64,000 nt of DNA from Mariniradius saccharolyticus AK6 (lineage in GTDB: Bacteria > Bacteroidota > Bacteroidia > Cytophagales > Cyclobacteriaceae): contig NZ_AMZY02000018.1 of NCBI RefSeq assembly GCF_000330725.2, positions 62,001-126,000 of the forward strand. Reading direction: 5' to 3'. Positions within the stretch are counted from its first letter, which is position 1. Each line of letters starts with the position of its first letter. Position numbers and translations under genes: made by a program. Below are positions 1-8,436 of the stretch, in pieces. Below the pieces are notes generated by a model. The model ran no database searches, was not told where the DNA came from, and saw nothing but the letters and a program-made list of their open reading frames with translations.

Positions 1-332
1 AGCTGCAAGAGCTCAGCTTTACCGAATCCCAGCGCCTGCAGCTCGCCGTGGAGCGGAGCAAGGTGACGGGTTTTCTCCACCGCTGCCAGCCCCGCCAACA
101 GCATGCGCTTGCCTGTGCCACACGCTGGAAGATTACCCCCCGGCAGAGTGAACTGGAGGAGGGAATGCCCGGATTGGGACATCCGAGTTGGCGGGTGGAG
201 CTCTTGAAAGTCCGCAACGGCAGGCCCGGCAACTGGCTATTTGCTTGGGAAAATGGGCGGTTCAGGCACCTGCCTTCCTACCAAATTCCTATCCGTCCGG
301 GTATATCCACAGGAAGCCAACGCTATGCATAG
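1..332 (+). CDS. imuA: ImuA-family protein, C-terminal part (5' end outside window)
   Basis: The reading frame is open from base 3 with no start in the window and ends with TAG at 330-332, so this is the last ~109 residues of a longer protein. The tail has the pattern 'WRVELLKVRNGRPGNW' followed by 'FAWENGRFRHLP', which is typical of the C-terminus of ImuA/SulA-like RecA-related proteins of mutasome cassettes. ImuA is thought to work with ImuB and DnaE2 in damage-induced mutagenesis. Its stop overlaps the imuB start by 8 bases, so the genes are translationally coupled. The identification depends on this short C-terminus plus the imuB-dnaE2 context; the ATPase part is not visible here. Confidence 0.8.
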   Translation, partial: LQELSFTESQRLQLAVERSKVTGFLHRCQPRQQHALACATRWKITPRQSELEEGMPGLGHPSWRVELLKVRNGRPGNWLFAWENGRFRHLPSYQIPIRPGISTGSQRYA

Positions 333-1827
333 ACGGTATTTATCCCTGTGGTTTCGTCATTTGACGACGGACAGGCTGGCTATCAGAAGGCCCGAACTTC
401 GGGACAGGGCATTTGTGACTGCTGCACCCGAGCGGGGGAGGATGGTGGTCAAGGCAGTCAGCGCGGCGGCGGCTCCCCTGGGGCTGTTTCCGGGGATGGC
501 CTTGGCCGATGCCCGGGCGGTGTTTCCGTCCTTGCAGGTCTTTTCCGACAGGCCTGATTGGCATCAAAAGCTCTTGAGGGGGCTTGCCGAGTGGTCCCTG
601 CGCTATACGCCTGTGGCTTGCATCGATCCTCCCGATGGGCTGGTGTTGGATATTTCGGGCTGTCCGCATCTCTGGGGAGGGGAGCGGCCTTACCTCAAGG
701 ATATTGTAGGCACCCTGCGGGCCAAGGGCTACCGTGTCCGGGGGGCGATTGCTGATACCGTCGGCGCGGCTTGGGCGGTGGCGCGCTATGGGGAAGTGTC
801 GCCCATCATCGGCCCGGGCTCGCAGCGGGAAGCCCTGCTGCCGCTTCCTCCGGAGGCATTGCGCCTGGATGCCGATGTCCTGCAGCGTTTGACCAAGCTT
901 GGCTTCCGTCAGATCGGGCAGTTTTTGGATATGCCTGCCGGGGCTTTGCGCAGGCGCTTTGGGGACAAGCTGCTCCTGAGGATAGGGCAGGCCTTGGGTA
1001 CCGAGCCGGAGGCTTTGCATCCTGTGCAGCCTTTGGAGCCCTATTTGGAGCGCTTGCCCTGCATGGAGCCCATTTCTACCGCCACGGGGATCGCGATTGC
1101 CTTGAAGCACCTTTTGGACAAAATCTGCGCCCGACTCTCCAAAGAGGGGAAAGGCCTGCGTACGGGCATCTTCAGGGGCTATCGACTGGATGGCAAAGTC
1201 CAGCAGGTGGCCATCGGTACGAGCAGGGCTTCGCACAATCCGGGGCATCTTTTCCGCTTGTTTGAATTGAAAATACCCTCCATCGAGCCGGATTTGGGGA
1301 TCGAGCTGTTTGAGATCGAAGCGCCACTGGTCGAGAAAGTCGTTGAGGGACAGGAGGTGCTTTGGCAGGTGTCGGGCAGGGACCATGTGGTCGTGGGCGA
1401 ACTCCTCGACAGGATAGCCGGGAAAATAGGCATGCAGTCCATCCGCTGCTACTTGCCCCAAGAGCATCATTGGCCGGAGCGCTCCATCAAGGAAGTCCCC
1501 TTTTTGGCTGGGCAGGGTGCGGGTGATATGTCTTGGCCGATCCAAGCCCCCAGGCCCGTGCAACTCCTTTCTCCTCCCGAGCCGATTGAGGTGATGGTAC
1601 CCTTGCCGGACTATCCTCCGCTGCATTTTCGGCACAGGGGGACGATTTTCAGAATCGTGAAGGCCGATGGGCCCGAAAGGATAGAGCAGGAGTGGTGGCT
1701 GCAGACCGGCCCACCAAGGGACTATTACTGTGTGGAGGACGAAGGCGGCGCCCGCTATTGGCTGTTCAGGCTAGGACTCTATGGACAGGGAAATCCACAG
1801 TGGTTTTTGCATGGTTTTTTTGCTTAA
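325..1827 (+). CDS. imuB: ImuB, Y-family polymerase-like mutasome protein
   Basis: This 500-residue protein has a Y-family DNA polymerase fold: an N-terminal palm start at 'RRYLSLWF', the 'LGLFPGMALADARAVFP' finger region, the 'DGLVLDISGCPHLWGG' palm strand, then a helix-hairpin-helix-like stretch ('RLTKLGFRQIGQFLDMP') and a little-finger region. The first catalytic aspartate of active Y-family enzymes (the DMD position) is replaced by hydrophobic residues, as is known for ImuB, which serves as a clamp-binding hub rather than a polymerase. The start at 325 (MHRRYL) is preferred over the upstream in-frame ATG at 241 because family proteins begin here and it gives an 8-base overlap with imuA. 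dnaE2 follows after 11 bases. The gene is strikingly GC-rich. Confidence 0.9.
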   Translation: MHRRYLSLWFRHLTTDRLAIRRPELRDRAFVTAAPERGRMVVKAVSAAAAPLGLFPGMALADARAVFPSLQVFSDRPDWHQKLLRGLAEWSLRYTPVACIDPPDGLVLDISGCPHLWGGERPYLKDIVGTLRAKGYRVRGAIADTVGAAWAVARYGEVSPIIGPGSQREALLPLPPEALRLDADVLQRLTKLGFRQIGQFLDMPAGALRRRFGDKLLLRIGQALGTEPEALHPVQPLEPYLERLPCMEPISTATGIAIALKHLLDKICARLSKEGKGLRTGIFRGYRLDGKVQQVAIGTSRASHNPGHLFRLFELKIPSIEPDLGIELFEIEAPLVEKVVEGQEVLWQVSGRDHVVVGELLDRIAGKIGMQSIRCYLPQEHHWPERSIKEVPFLAGQGAGDMSWPIQAPRPVQLLSPPEPIEVMVPLPDYPPLHFRHRGTIFRIVKADGPERIEQEWWLQTGPPRDYYCVEDEGGARYWLFRLGLYGQGNPQWFLHGFFA

Positions 1828-1838
1828 AAATCAATCCC

Positions 1839-4800
1839 ATGAACTACGCCGAACTACAGGTTACGAGCAATTTCTCCTTTCTCCGCGGAGGTTCACATCC
1901 CGAAGAGCTTATTGATCGGGCTGTGCACTTGGGGTACAAGGCTATTGCCGTCACCGACCGCAATACCATGGCGGGCATTGTCCGGGCACATGCTGCTGCC
2001 AAGGGGAAGGACATTCGCTTTATCCCTGCCTGTCGGCTGGACCTTTTGGATGGGCCGAGCCTGCTGGCTTATCCGAGGGACAAGGATGCGTACAGCTTGT
2101 TGACGGCTTTGCTGACGCTGGGGAATATGCGTACCGAGAAGGGCAAATGCGATTTGTACAGGGAGGACGTGTATGCGCATGCCAAGGGGATGAAGTTTGT
2201 CGTAGTGCCGCCCGATTCCCTGACCGGGGATTTTCAGCTTGATCCGGCATTTGTCAAGGCATTGGAAAGCTACCGGGAGGCTTTGGGCAGGGAACTTTAC
2301 TTGGCTGCGAGTTTTTCCTACAACAGCCACGACCACAAGCGCCTGTACCGACTTGCCCAGCTGGGCGATAGGCTGGACATCCCGCTTGTCGCCACCAATG
2401 ATGTCCATTACCATACGCCTGAGCGCAGGGAACTGCAGGACGTGCTGACCTGTATCCGGGAAAAGTGCACGATCCAGTCTGCGGGGTTTCGCCTGCATGC
2501 CAATGCGGAAAGGCACCTGAAACCGATCGACGAGATGTGCCGCCTGTTTCGGGACTATCCCGATGCGATCCTGCGTACCCAGGAAATTGCCGAGGCCTGC
2601 CAGTTTTCCCTAGATCAATTGAAATACGTATATCCCGAGGAAATCACGAGTGGGGGACGTACACCGCAGGAGGAACTGCGATATCTGACTTGGAAGGGAG
2701 CTAGGGAGCATTTTGGGGAAAATATTCCCCCGAAAGTCAAAAAGGATATCGACTATGAGTTGGCCTTTATCGAGCGAAAGGAATATGCTTCCTACTTTCT
2801 CACGGTGTATGACTTTGTGCATTTTGCCAGGAATAGGGGCATCCTTTGCCAGGGAAGGGGCTCAGCCGCCAATTCGGTGGTTTGTTTTTGTTTGGGGATT
2901 ACTTCGGTGAATCCTTCCAAGTTCAAGCTGCTCTTTGCCCGCTTTATGTCCGACGAGCGCAATGAGCCGCCGGATATCGATGTGGATTTTGAGCATGAGC
3001 GGCGGGAGGAGGTCATGCAGTACATCTATGGGAAATACGGGCGTGACCGGGCCGGCATCGTGGCCACGGTCACGCAGGTGCACTGGAAAGGTGCCGTGCG
3101 GGATGTGGGCAAGGCCATGGGGCTTTCGCTGGATGCGGTCGATAAGCTCGCCAAATCCCGCTATGAGCTGACGGAGGAATGGCTGGCCGGAAATACCCTT
3201 TCGTCCCAAGGCTTTGATCCCCGCGACCCGCATCTCCGCAAGGTCATCGACATCACGGAGCAATACATTGGTTTTCCCAGGCAGCTTGGACAGCATACGG
3301 GGGGATTTGTGATCACACGCGACAAGCTGTCGGGACTTTGCCCCATCCTCAATGCCCGGATGGTGGACCGTACCTGTATCGAGTGGGACAAAAACGACGT
3401 CGATGCCCTCGGTTTTCTCAAGGTGGATGTGTTGGCCTTGGGCATGCTTACCTGTATCCGCAAGGCATTTGACCTGGTCAGGCAGCACTATGGTCCTGAG
3501 CTGACCCTTGCCAATATTCCCCAAGACGACCCCAAGGTATATGACATGATCAGCCATGCCGATACGCTGGGGGTATTCCAGATCGAAAGCCGGGCGCAGA
3601 TGTCCATGCTGCCGCGCCTGAAGCCCAAGACCTTCTATGACTTGGTGATCGAAGTGGCCATCGTGAGGCCGGGGCCTATCCAAGGGGATATGGTGCATCC
3701 CTACCTGAGGAGGCGGAGCGGCAAGGAGCCCGTGGAATTTCCCTCCAAGGAGTTGGAGGAAATACTGGGCCGTACACTCGGTGTGCCACTTTTTCAGGAG
3801 CAGGCCATGGAGATTGCGATCGTCGCGGCGGGTTTTTCGCCCTCGGAAGCGGATGGCTTGCGGCGCAGCATGGCCACTTTCAAGGCCAAGGGCCTGGTCA
3901 GCCAGTGGGAGAAAAAGCTGGTGCAGGGTATGGTCGCCAATGGCTACACGGAGGAGTTTGCCAAGCGGGTCTTCAAGCAGCTTGAGGGGTTTGGGAGCTA
4001 TGGCTTCCCGGAGAGCCATGCGGCCAGTTTTGCGCTGCTGGTCTATGTGTCCTGCTGGCTCAAGTTCTACTATCCCGATGTCTTTGCAGCCGCCCTGCTC
4101 AACAGTCAGCCGATGGGCTTTTACCAGCCTGCCCAGATTGTGATCGATGCCCGGAGGCATGGGGTAGAGGTACGGTCCGTGGATGTCAACCATTCCCTTT
4201 GGGACAATACACTCGAAGAGCAGGTCGAAAATTACCGCGCGATCCGATTGGGTTTCCGACAGGTAAAGGGGCTTCCGCAGGAGCAGGCAGAGGCGCTGAT
4301 CGCCGCACGGAGGAAAGCTTATACCCATATCCTGGACTTGGCAAATGCAGGTGTATCCTTGGGCACGCTCGAAAGGCTCGCTGAGGCAGATGCCTTCCGA
4401 TCGATGGGCTTGGACCGCAGGCAGGCGCTTTGGGAAGTATCGGCCCTGCACGATCGCCCGGTGGGGATGTTTACCGGACAGCCATCGGAGAGTTCAAGGG
4501 AAAAGGGGATCATTCTTCCCGGACTTTCTCCCATGGAGCATGTCTTGCAGGATTATGCCACGGTTTCACTATCCCTCAAGGCACATCCTGTGAGCTTCGT
4601 GAGGGATAGCTTGGAGCAATTGCGGGTGACGACCACGGCCGGATTGGGTAGTTTGAAAAACGGTGCGGCAGTCAAAGTTTGCGGCCTTATTACGATGCGT
4701 CAGCGGCCCGAGACGGCGAAAGGGGTGTTGTTTGTCACCATCGAGGATGAGACGGGTTTTGCCAATCTGGTCGTCTGGAATGATGTTTTTGAAAAATACC

Positions 4801-5057
4801 GACAGGAACTCCTCCAATCCAAACTGCTGATGGTGAGCGGCAAGCTGCAGGTCGAGGGTGAAGTCATCCACGTCGTCGTGCATACCTGCCACAACCTGAC
4901 GGGATTGGTCCGCTTGGCTACCGAAGGGCGGGATATCGGATCTGTCCGCGCCAGAAAGTCTCCCCATCAGAAAACCTCGGACAAGGACCTTCCGCTGGGC
5001 CAAGGAACGCAAAAAAGCTATCAGGGAGAGTTGTTTCGGTCGAGGGATTTTAGGTAG
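1839..5057 (+). CDS. dnaE2: Error-prone DNA polymerase DnaE2 (ImuC)
   Basis: This 1072-residue C-family DNA polymerase is the catalytic member of the ImuA-ImuB-DnaE2 translesion mutasome. It starts with a PHP domain ('YAELQVTSNFSFLRGGSHPEE'), carries the polymerase active-site motif 'PPDIDVDFEHERREEV' near residue 380, the 'GSYGFPESHAASFA' segment near residue 725, and a C-terminal OB fold ('VCGLITMRQRPETAKG'). The PHP entry has QVT where many PHP domains have an H-x-H metal motif, so the PHP site may be inactive. Start 1839 (MNYAEL) matches the family N-terminus; the longer frame from 1692 overlaps imuB. SOS control is expected from the family, but no LexA box can be checked because the operon start lies outside the window. 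Confidence 0.95.
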   Translation: MNYAELQVTSNFSFLRGGSHPEELIDRAVHLGYKAIAVTDRNTMAGIVRAHAAAKGKDIRFIPACRLDLLDGPSLLAYPRDKDAYSLLTALLTLGNMRTEKGKCDLYREDVYAHAKGMKFVVVPPDSLTGDFQLDPAFVKALESYREALGRELYLAASFSYNSHDHKRLYRLAQLGDRLDIPLVATNDVHYHTPERRELQDVLTCIREKCTIQSAGFRLHANAERHLKPIDEMCRLFRDYPDAILRTQEIAEACQFSLDQLKYVYPEEITSGGRTPQEELRYLTWKGAREHFGENIPPKVKKDIDYELAFIERKEYASYFLTVYDFVHFARNRGILCQGRGSAANSVVCFCLGITSVNPSKFKLLFARFMSDERNEPPDIDVDFEHERREEVMQYIYGKYGRDRAGIVATVTQVHWKGAVRDVGKAMGLSLDAVDKLAKSRYELTEEWLAGNTLSSQGFDPRDPHLRKVIDITEQYIGFPRQLGQHTGGFVITRDKLSGLCPILNARMVDRTCIEWDKNDVDALGFLKVDVLALGMLTCIRKAFDLVRQHYGPELTLANIPQDDPKVYDMISHADTLGVFQIESRAQMSMLPRLKPKTFYDLVIEVAIVRPGPIQGDMVHPYLRRRSGKEPVEFPSKELEEILGRTLGVPLFQEQAMEIAIVAAGFSPSEADGLRRSMATFKAKGLVSQWEKKLVQGMVANGYTEEFAKRVFKQLEGFGSYGFPESHAASFALLVYVSCWLKFYYPDVFAAALLNSQPMGFYQPAQIVIDARRHGVEVRSVDVNHSLWDNTLEEQVENYRAIRLGFRQVKGLPQEQAEALIAARRKAYTHILDLANAGVSLGTLERLAEADAFRSMGLDRRQALWEVSALHDRPVGMFTGQPSESSREKGIILPGLSPMEHVLQDYATVSLSLKAHPVSFVRDSLEQLRVTTTAGLGSLKNGAAVKVCGLITMRQRPETAKGVLFVTIEDETGFANLVVWNDVFEKYRQELLQSKLLMVSGKLQVEGEVIHVVVHTCHNLTGLVRLATEGRDIGSVRARKSPHQKTSDKDLPLGQGTQKSYQGELFRSRDFR

Positions 5058-5204
5058 GGGATTGGAAGATTGAAAAATTGGAAGATTGGGAAATTGGGTC
5101 TTAGGTTGGAGGGTTGAAAAGTTATTAGGTTATTAGGGGTTTTCATTCTGTTTTTCAGGTCGATATTCGTGATTGTATATTCATCATTCGATATTTCTGA
5201 TCTA
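5058..5204. repeat. Low-complexity intergenic word repeats after dnaE2
   Basis: The gap between convergent dnaE2 and gldH holds three blocks of degenerate short words: 'gattggaaga'/'aaattgg' units at 5058-5117, a 'ttattaggttattagggg' block at about 5121-5138, and ATATTCG/ATTCATC words at 5160-5203. No ORF is supported. Related words occur in other intergenic gaps of this window (22020-22225, 24003-24036, 44920-45128). Confidence 0.55.
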
Positions 5205-5207
5205 TGT

Positions 5208-5233
5208 TGCCCTGCTTCTGGAGAAGCAGGGCA
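5208..5233. terminator. Strong hairpin between convergent dnaE2 and gldH
   Basis: A perfect 11-bp stem (TGCCCTGCTTC at 5208-5218 with GAAGCAGGGCA at 5223-5233) closes a 4-base loop. It sits 14 bases past the gldH stop on the minus strand and 150 bases past dnaE2. There is no clear U-tract on either side, so it may be a bidirectional terminator of non-canonical type or an mRNA 3'-end stabiliser. Confidence 0.55.
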
Positions 5234-5247
5234 GCCCAATTTCATAT

Positions 5248-5691
5248 CTATTTCTTCACCACTTTCACGCCGACTGCCTCGATGCCTTGTAGCGTATCTA
5301 CCCGCATGTACTGCAGTAGTTCGATGGTGGTGAAGGCCTGGGATATCGGAAGGGTGTCGTACTTGGTAAACGTACTGCCAAAGCCTTTTCCCAGGGGTTT
5401 GCCCGACGCACTTTCAAAGAGTGGCACATCCATCAGCTTGCTGTCGATGGTTTGGCCAAGGCTGTCTTGAATGGTATAGCGCACGTACAGGTTTCGGTAA
5501 TCGTAGTCGTTGTTGTACTTGACGCCCAATACGACTGCGAATTTTTCCCCTTCAACGACTGGTTGAAATCTCACCGTATCTTGGATTTTCCATTCGCTGG
5601 AGTTCATCCCTTTGTATTCCTCAAAAATCCTGTCTTTCTGACAAGCTGCCAATAGCCCGCATAGTGCCAGCAATAATCCAGTTTTTTTCAT
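5248..5691 (-). CDS. gldH: Gliding motility lipoprotein GldH
   Basis: This 147-residue protein has a lipoprotein signal ending in 'LLAAC' (Cys about residue 17), followed by a mature region containing 'WKIQDTVRFQP', 'YRNLYVRYTIQDS' and a C-terminal segment ending 'GVKVVKK', the pattern of GldH. GldH is an outer-membrane-associated lipoprotein required for gliding and T9SS-linked functions in Flavobacterium; Cytophagales without visible gliding also carry it. Start 5691 is chosen because it begins the signal peptide; the longer frame would overlap the PSP1 gene. It lies one base after the PSP1 stop, so the two are almost certainly co-translated. Confidence 0.85.
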   Translation of the reverse strand: MKKTGLLLALCGLLAACQKDRIFEEYKGMNSSEWKIQDTVRFQPVVEGEKFAVVLGVKYNNDYDYRNLYVRYTIQDSLGQTIDSKLMDVPLFESASGKPLGKGFGSTFTKYDTLPISQAFTTIELLQYMRVDTLQGIEAVGVKVVKK

Positions 5692-5692
5692 T

Positions 5693-7084
5693 TCAGTCAG
5701 CCTTGTTTTGATCGCCCCGATTCTGGTTGTTTCCGCGATTGTTGGGGTTGAAGCGCTTTTTGTTTTTCTTTTTCTTTGGCTGGTTGGGGTCCTGTACATT
5801 CTCCCTTTTGGCGACCAAAGGCGCATTGGGATCTTTTTGTTCCGGACGCTGTGGGGGAGGCCCCTGCCTTTGGGCAGGCTTCTGTTGGCCTCTGTTGCCC
5901 TGCTCGGCCTCCTTCTTCGGCCCCCTCATTTCTTGAGGCGGTTTTGGGGCATTCGCATTGGTTGGAGTACCACCTTGTGGTTTGGGTTTCTTTTTCTTGT
6001 TTTTCTTGTTTTTGGAAAACTTCTTGTCCAGCATTTCCAGTTCCATGTTGGATTTGGAAATCTGCAGATCCATTTCCGTGGTCTCGTTGCGGTTGAGGTC
6101 TGTTGGGATGATGCCTTTTTTGTTCAACTCCTGGATTTCGGCCACGCGCTCGCAGGTGATGGAATGCCAGTTGTTTTCATTGTTGTAGCTGAACCACATC
6201 AATTTCCTGAAGATGTCTGTTTTCTGAAGTTTGGCGGGGCCGATGCCTGTCTGCAGGGGTTTGTCGACTTCAGGGATATCGCTCAAAGCCGCCATGTAGG
6301 TATCCAACTCGTAGTTGAGGCAGCACTTGAGTCGGCCGCATTGCCCCGAGAGTTTGGTGGGGTTGAGGGAAAGGTTTTGGTACCGCGCCGCGGAGGTATT
6401 GACACTTTTAAAATCATGAATCCATGTCGAGCAGCAGAGTTCCCGTCCACAAACGCCGATGCCGCCGAGTCTTCCTGCCTCTTGCCTGAGGCTGATTTGG
6501 CGCATTTCGACCCTGATTTTGAATTCCGATGCCAGCATTTTGATCAATTCGCGGAAATCCACTCGGTCTTCGGCCGAATAGTAAAAGGTGGCTTTGGAGT
6601 TGTCCGCTTGGAATTCGACATCCGAAAGCTTCATGTCGAGTTTGAGCTCGTCCACGATTTGTTTGGTGCGGTAGAGGGTAGGGATTTCTCGGTTTTTGGC
6701 CTCCTCCCATTTGTCCAGATCCTTTTGGGTGGCGATGCGGTATATCCTGAGGATATTGTCGTCGTTGCGGATTTTCTTTTTCTGCATTTGTAGACGTACC
6801 AACTCGCCCTGCAGCGATACCCAGCCGATATGGTGTCCATTTGGTACATCTACCACGATAGGGTCGCCTGTAGTGAGCGAAAGGTTGTCCACATTGCGGT
6901 AGTATTCTTTTCTGCCGCCCTTGAATTTGACCTCTACTATATCAAACTTGTCGACTGTCGGGATGCCCATATGGGACAGCCAGTCGAATGAATTCATTTT
7001 ATTGCAATCGCCCGTCCCACACGCTCCGCTGCTGCAGCCGGAGGTTTTTCCTGTGGTGGTTGAGCATGTTCCACATCCTGCCAT
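5693..7084 (-). CDS. PSP1 domain protein (RicT/YaaT-like) with Cys-rich N-terminus
   Basis: This 463-residue protein has a PSP1 domain (about residues 45-330) recognisable from 'VEVKFKGGRKEYYRN', 'DVEFQADNSKATFYYSAEDRVDFREL' split around residue 160, and 'LGGIGVCGRELCCSTWI', 'SGQCGRLKCCLNYE'. The CGRELCC and CGRLKCC motifs are the conserved cysteines of RicT/YaaT, which in Bacillus holds an iron-sulfur cluster in the RicAFT complex affecting RNA processing. The first 27 residues add six more cysteines (CGTC, and later GC, AC, DC). The C-terminal ~100 residues are low-complexity K/N/Q/P-rich and probably disordered. It is adjacent to gldH, an arrangement common in Bacteroidota. Role here is inferred. 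Confidence 0.88.
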   Translation of the reverse strand: MAGCGTCSTTTGKTSGCSSGACGTGDCNKMNSFDWLSHMGIPTVDKFDIVEVKFKGGRKEYYRNVDNLSLTTGDPIVVDVPNGHHIGWVSLQGELVRLQMQKKKIRNDDNILRIYRIATQKDLDKWEEAKNREIPTLYRTKQIVDELKLDMKLSDVEFQADNSKATFYYSAEDRVDFRELIKMLASEFKIRVEMRQISLRQEAGRLGGIGVCGRELCCSTWIHDFKSVNTSAARYQNLSLNPTKLSGQCGRLKCCLNYELDTYMAALSDIPEVDKPLQTGIGPAKLQKTDIFRKLMWFSYNNENNWHSITCERVAEIQELNKKGIIPTDLNRNETTEMDLQISKSNMELEMLDKKFSKNKKNKKKKPKPQGGTPTNANAPKPPQEMRGPKKEAEQGNRGQQKPAQRQGPPPQRPEQKDPNAPLVAKRENVQDPNQPKKKKNKKRFNPNNRGNNQNRGDQNKAD

Positions 7085-7124
7085 AATCTATTTCCATGGG
7101 GGATTACCCCTCGTAGTTTTGGGT

Positions 7125-8423
7125 TTAGTTTTTGTATTTTAAAATGTCTTGTCCGATATCCCGGCGGAAGTAAGCGCCTTCCCAGGATATTTCGGATACT
7201 GTTTTATAGGCATTGTCCAAGGCTTCCTGGATTGATCCGCCCATGCCTGTGACGGCGAGTACACGTCCCCCGTTGGTCAATACTGCGCCGTTTTCCCCCA
7301 GCTTGGTCCCTGCATGGAATATCTTAGCACTTTCTTTTTTTGATGCTTCGGAAAGTCCGTGAATGGAATGCCCTTTTTCGTAATCGCCTGGGTAACCTCC
7401 CGCTACCATGACGACCGTGGTGCAGGTATGGGGAAGGATTTCGAGCGTGTATTTGTCCAGGGTTTGTGTGCCCATTGCGAGGAGTAGATCGACGAAATCG
7501 CTCCCGATTCTAGGCAGCACAGCCTCTGTTTCGGGATCTCCCATACGGACATTGTATTCGATGACATAGGGGTTTCCTTTGATGTTCATCAGACCAATGA
7601 ATAGAAAACCGACAAAGGGGATATTGTCTTTTTTCAGACCTGCAACGGTCGGCTTCACGATTCTCTCCTCTACTTTGTGTAGAAATGCGGCGTCTGCAAA
7701 CGGAACAGGACTTACTGCACCCATGCCTCCAGTGTTAAGGCCGGTATCTGCTTCCCCGATTCTTTTGTAATCTTTTGCTTCCGGGAGAATCCTGTAATTC
7801 AAACCGTCCGTTGCCACGAATACAGATAGCTCTATGCCATCGAGGAATTCTTCTACGACGACTTTGTCGGAGGCTGCGCCGAATTTGCTTTGGAGCAGCA
7901 TTTCTTTGAATGATTCGATGGCTTCTTCCCTGGTAGTGCAGATCAAGACACCTTTTCCTGCAGCGAGGCCGTCGGCTTTGAGCACGATTGGAAGGGAGTG
8001 GGAATGGAGGTAGTCCAATCCGGCATCTATTGTTTCCTTGGTAAACGTTTCATAGCCTGCGGTGGGAATCCCATGCCGCTGCATGAATCGCTTGGAGAAG
8101 TCCTTCGAACCTTCGAGCTGTGCGCCAAGTTTGGGTGGGCCGACGACAGGCAAATTGGAAAGTGTGGGATGGTTTTTGAAGTAGTCCGAAACGCCCTTGA
8201 CTAATGGCTCCTCGGGTCCGACGACAATCATGTCGATTTGGTTTTGGAGGACAAATGCGGCCAATCCTTCAAAATCAGTCGGGGAAATTGCGACGTTGGT
8301 AGCGATCTCGGCTGTGCCCGCATTGCCAGGAGCAACAAAAAGTCGGTTACACTTGTGGCTGTTTACAATCTTCCAAGCGAAGGCGTTTTCGCGGCCCCCG
8401 CTGCCTAATAGCAATATATTCAT
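7125..8423 (-). CDS. purD: Phosphoribosylamine--glycine ligase
   Basis: This 432-residue GARS enzyme joins glycine to 5-phosphoribosylamine with ATP in de novo purine synthesis. The N-terminal 'NILLLGSGGREN', the ATP-grasp segments 'LPIVLKADGLAAGKGV' and 'VVVEEFLDGIELSVF', the 'NTGGMGAVSPVPF' loop and 'YNVRMGDPETEAVLPR' are all present. The usual GREH is GREN here, a single unusual substitution. ATG at 8423 is preferred over the TTG codon just upstream. The gene follows recQ after 13 bases and precedes the PSP1 gene by 40 bases on the same strand, suggesting one transcription unit. Confidence 0.97.
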   Translation of the reverse strand: MNILLLGSGGRENAFAWKIVNSHKCNRLFVAPGNAGTAEIATNVAISPTDFEGLAAFVLQNQIDMIVVGPEEPLVKGVSDYFKNHPTLSNLPVVGPPKLGAQLEGSKDFSKRFMQRHGIPTAGYETFTKETIDAGLDYLHSHSLPIVLKADGLAAGKGVLICTTREEAIESFKEMLLQSKFGAASDKVVVEEFLDGIELSVFVATDGLNYRILPEAKDYKRIGEADTGLNTGGMGAVSPVPFADAAFLHKVEERIVKPTVAGLKKDNIPFVGFLFIGLMNIKGNPYVIEYNVRMGDPETEAVLPRIGSDFVDLLLAMGTQTLDKYTLEILPHTCTTVVMVAGGYPGDYEKGHSIHGLSEASKKESAKIFHAGTKLGENGAVLTNGGRVLAVTGMGGSIQEALDNAYKTVSEISWEGAYFRRDIGQDILKYKN

Positions 8424-8436
8424 CAATCAGTGTCGT

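Noticed and set aside
340-1635. 431-residue minus-strand ORF
   Set aside because: Antisense of GC-rich imuB, which explains the long open frame; the translation is Arg/Pro/Gln-rich without recognisable domains.
2862-4451. 529-residue minus-strand ORF
   Set aside because: Antisense of dnaE2 in a GC-rich region; no domain or start signal.
5708-6793. 361-residue plus-strand ORF
   Set aside because: Antisense of the PSP1 gene; its hydrophobic translation derives from the Lys/Asn/Gln-rich coding strand.
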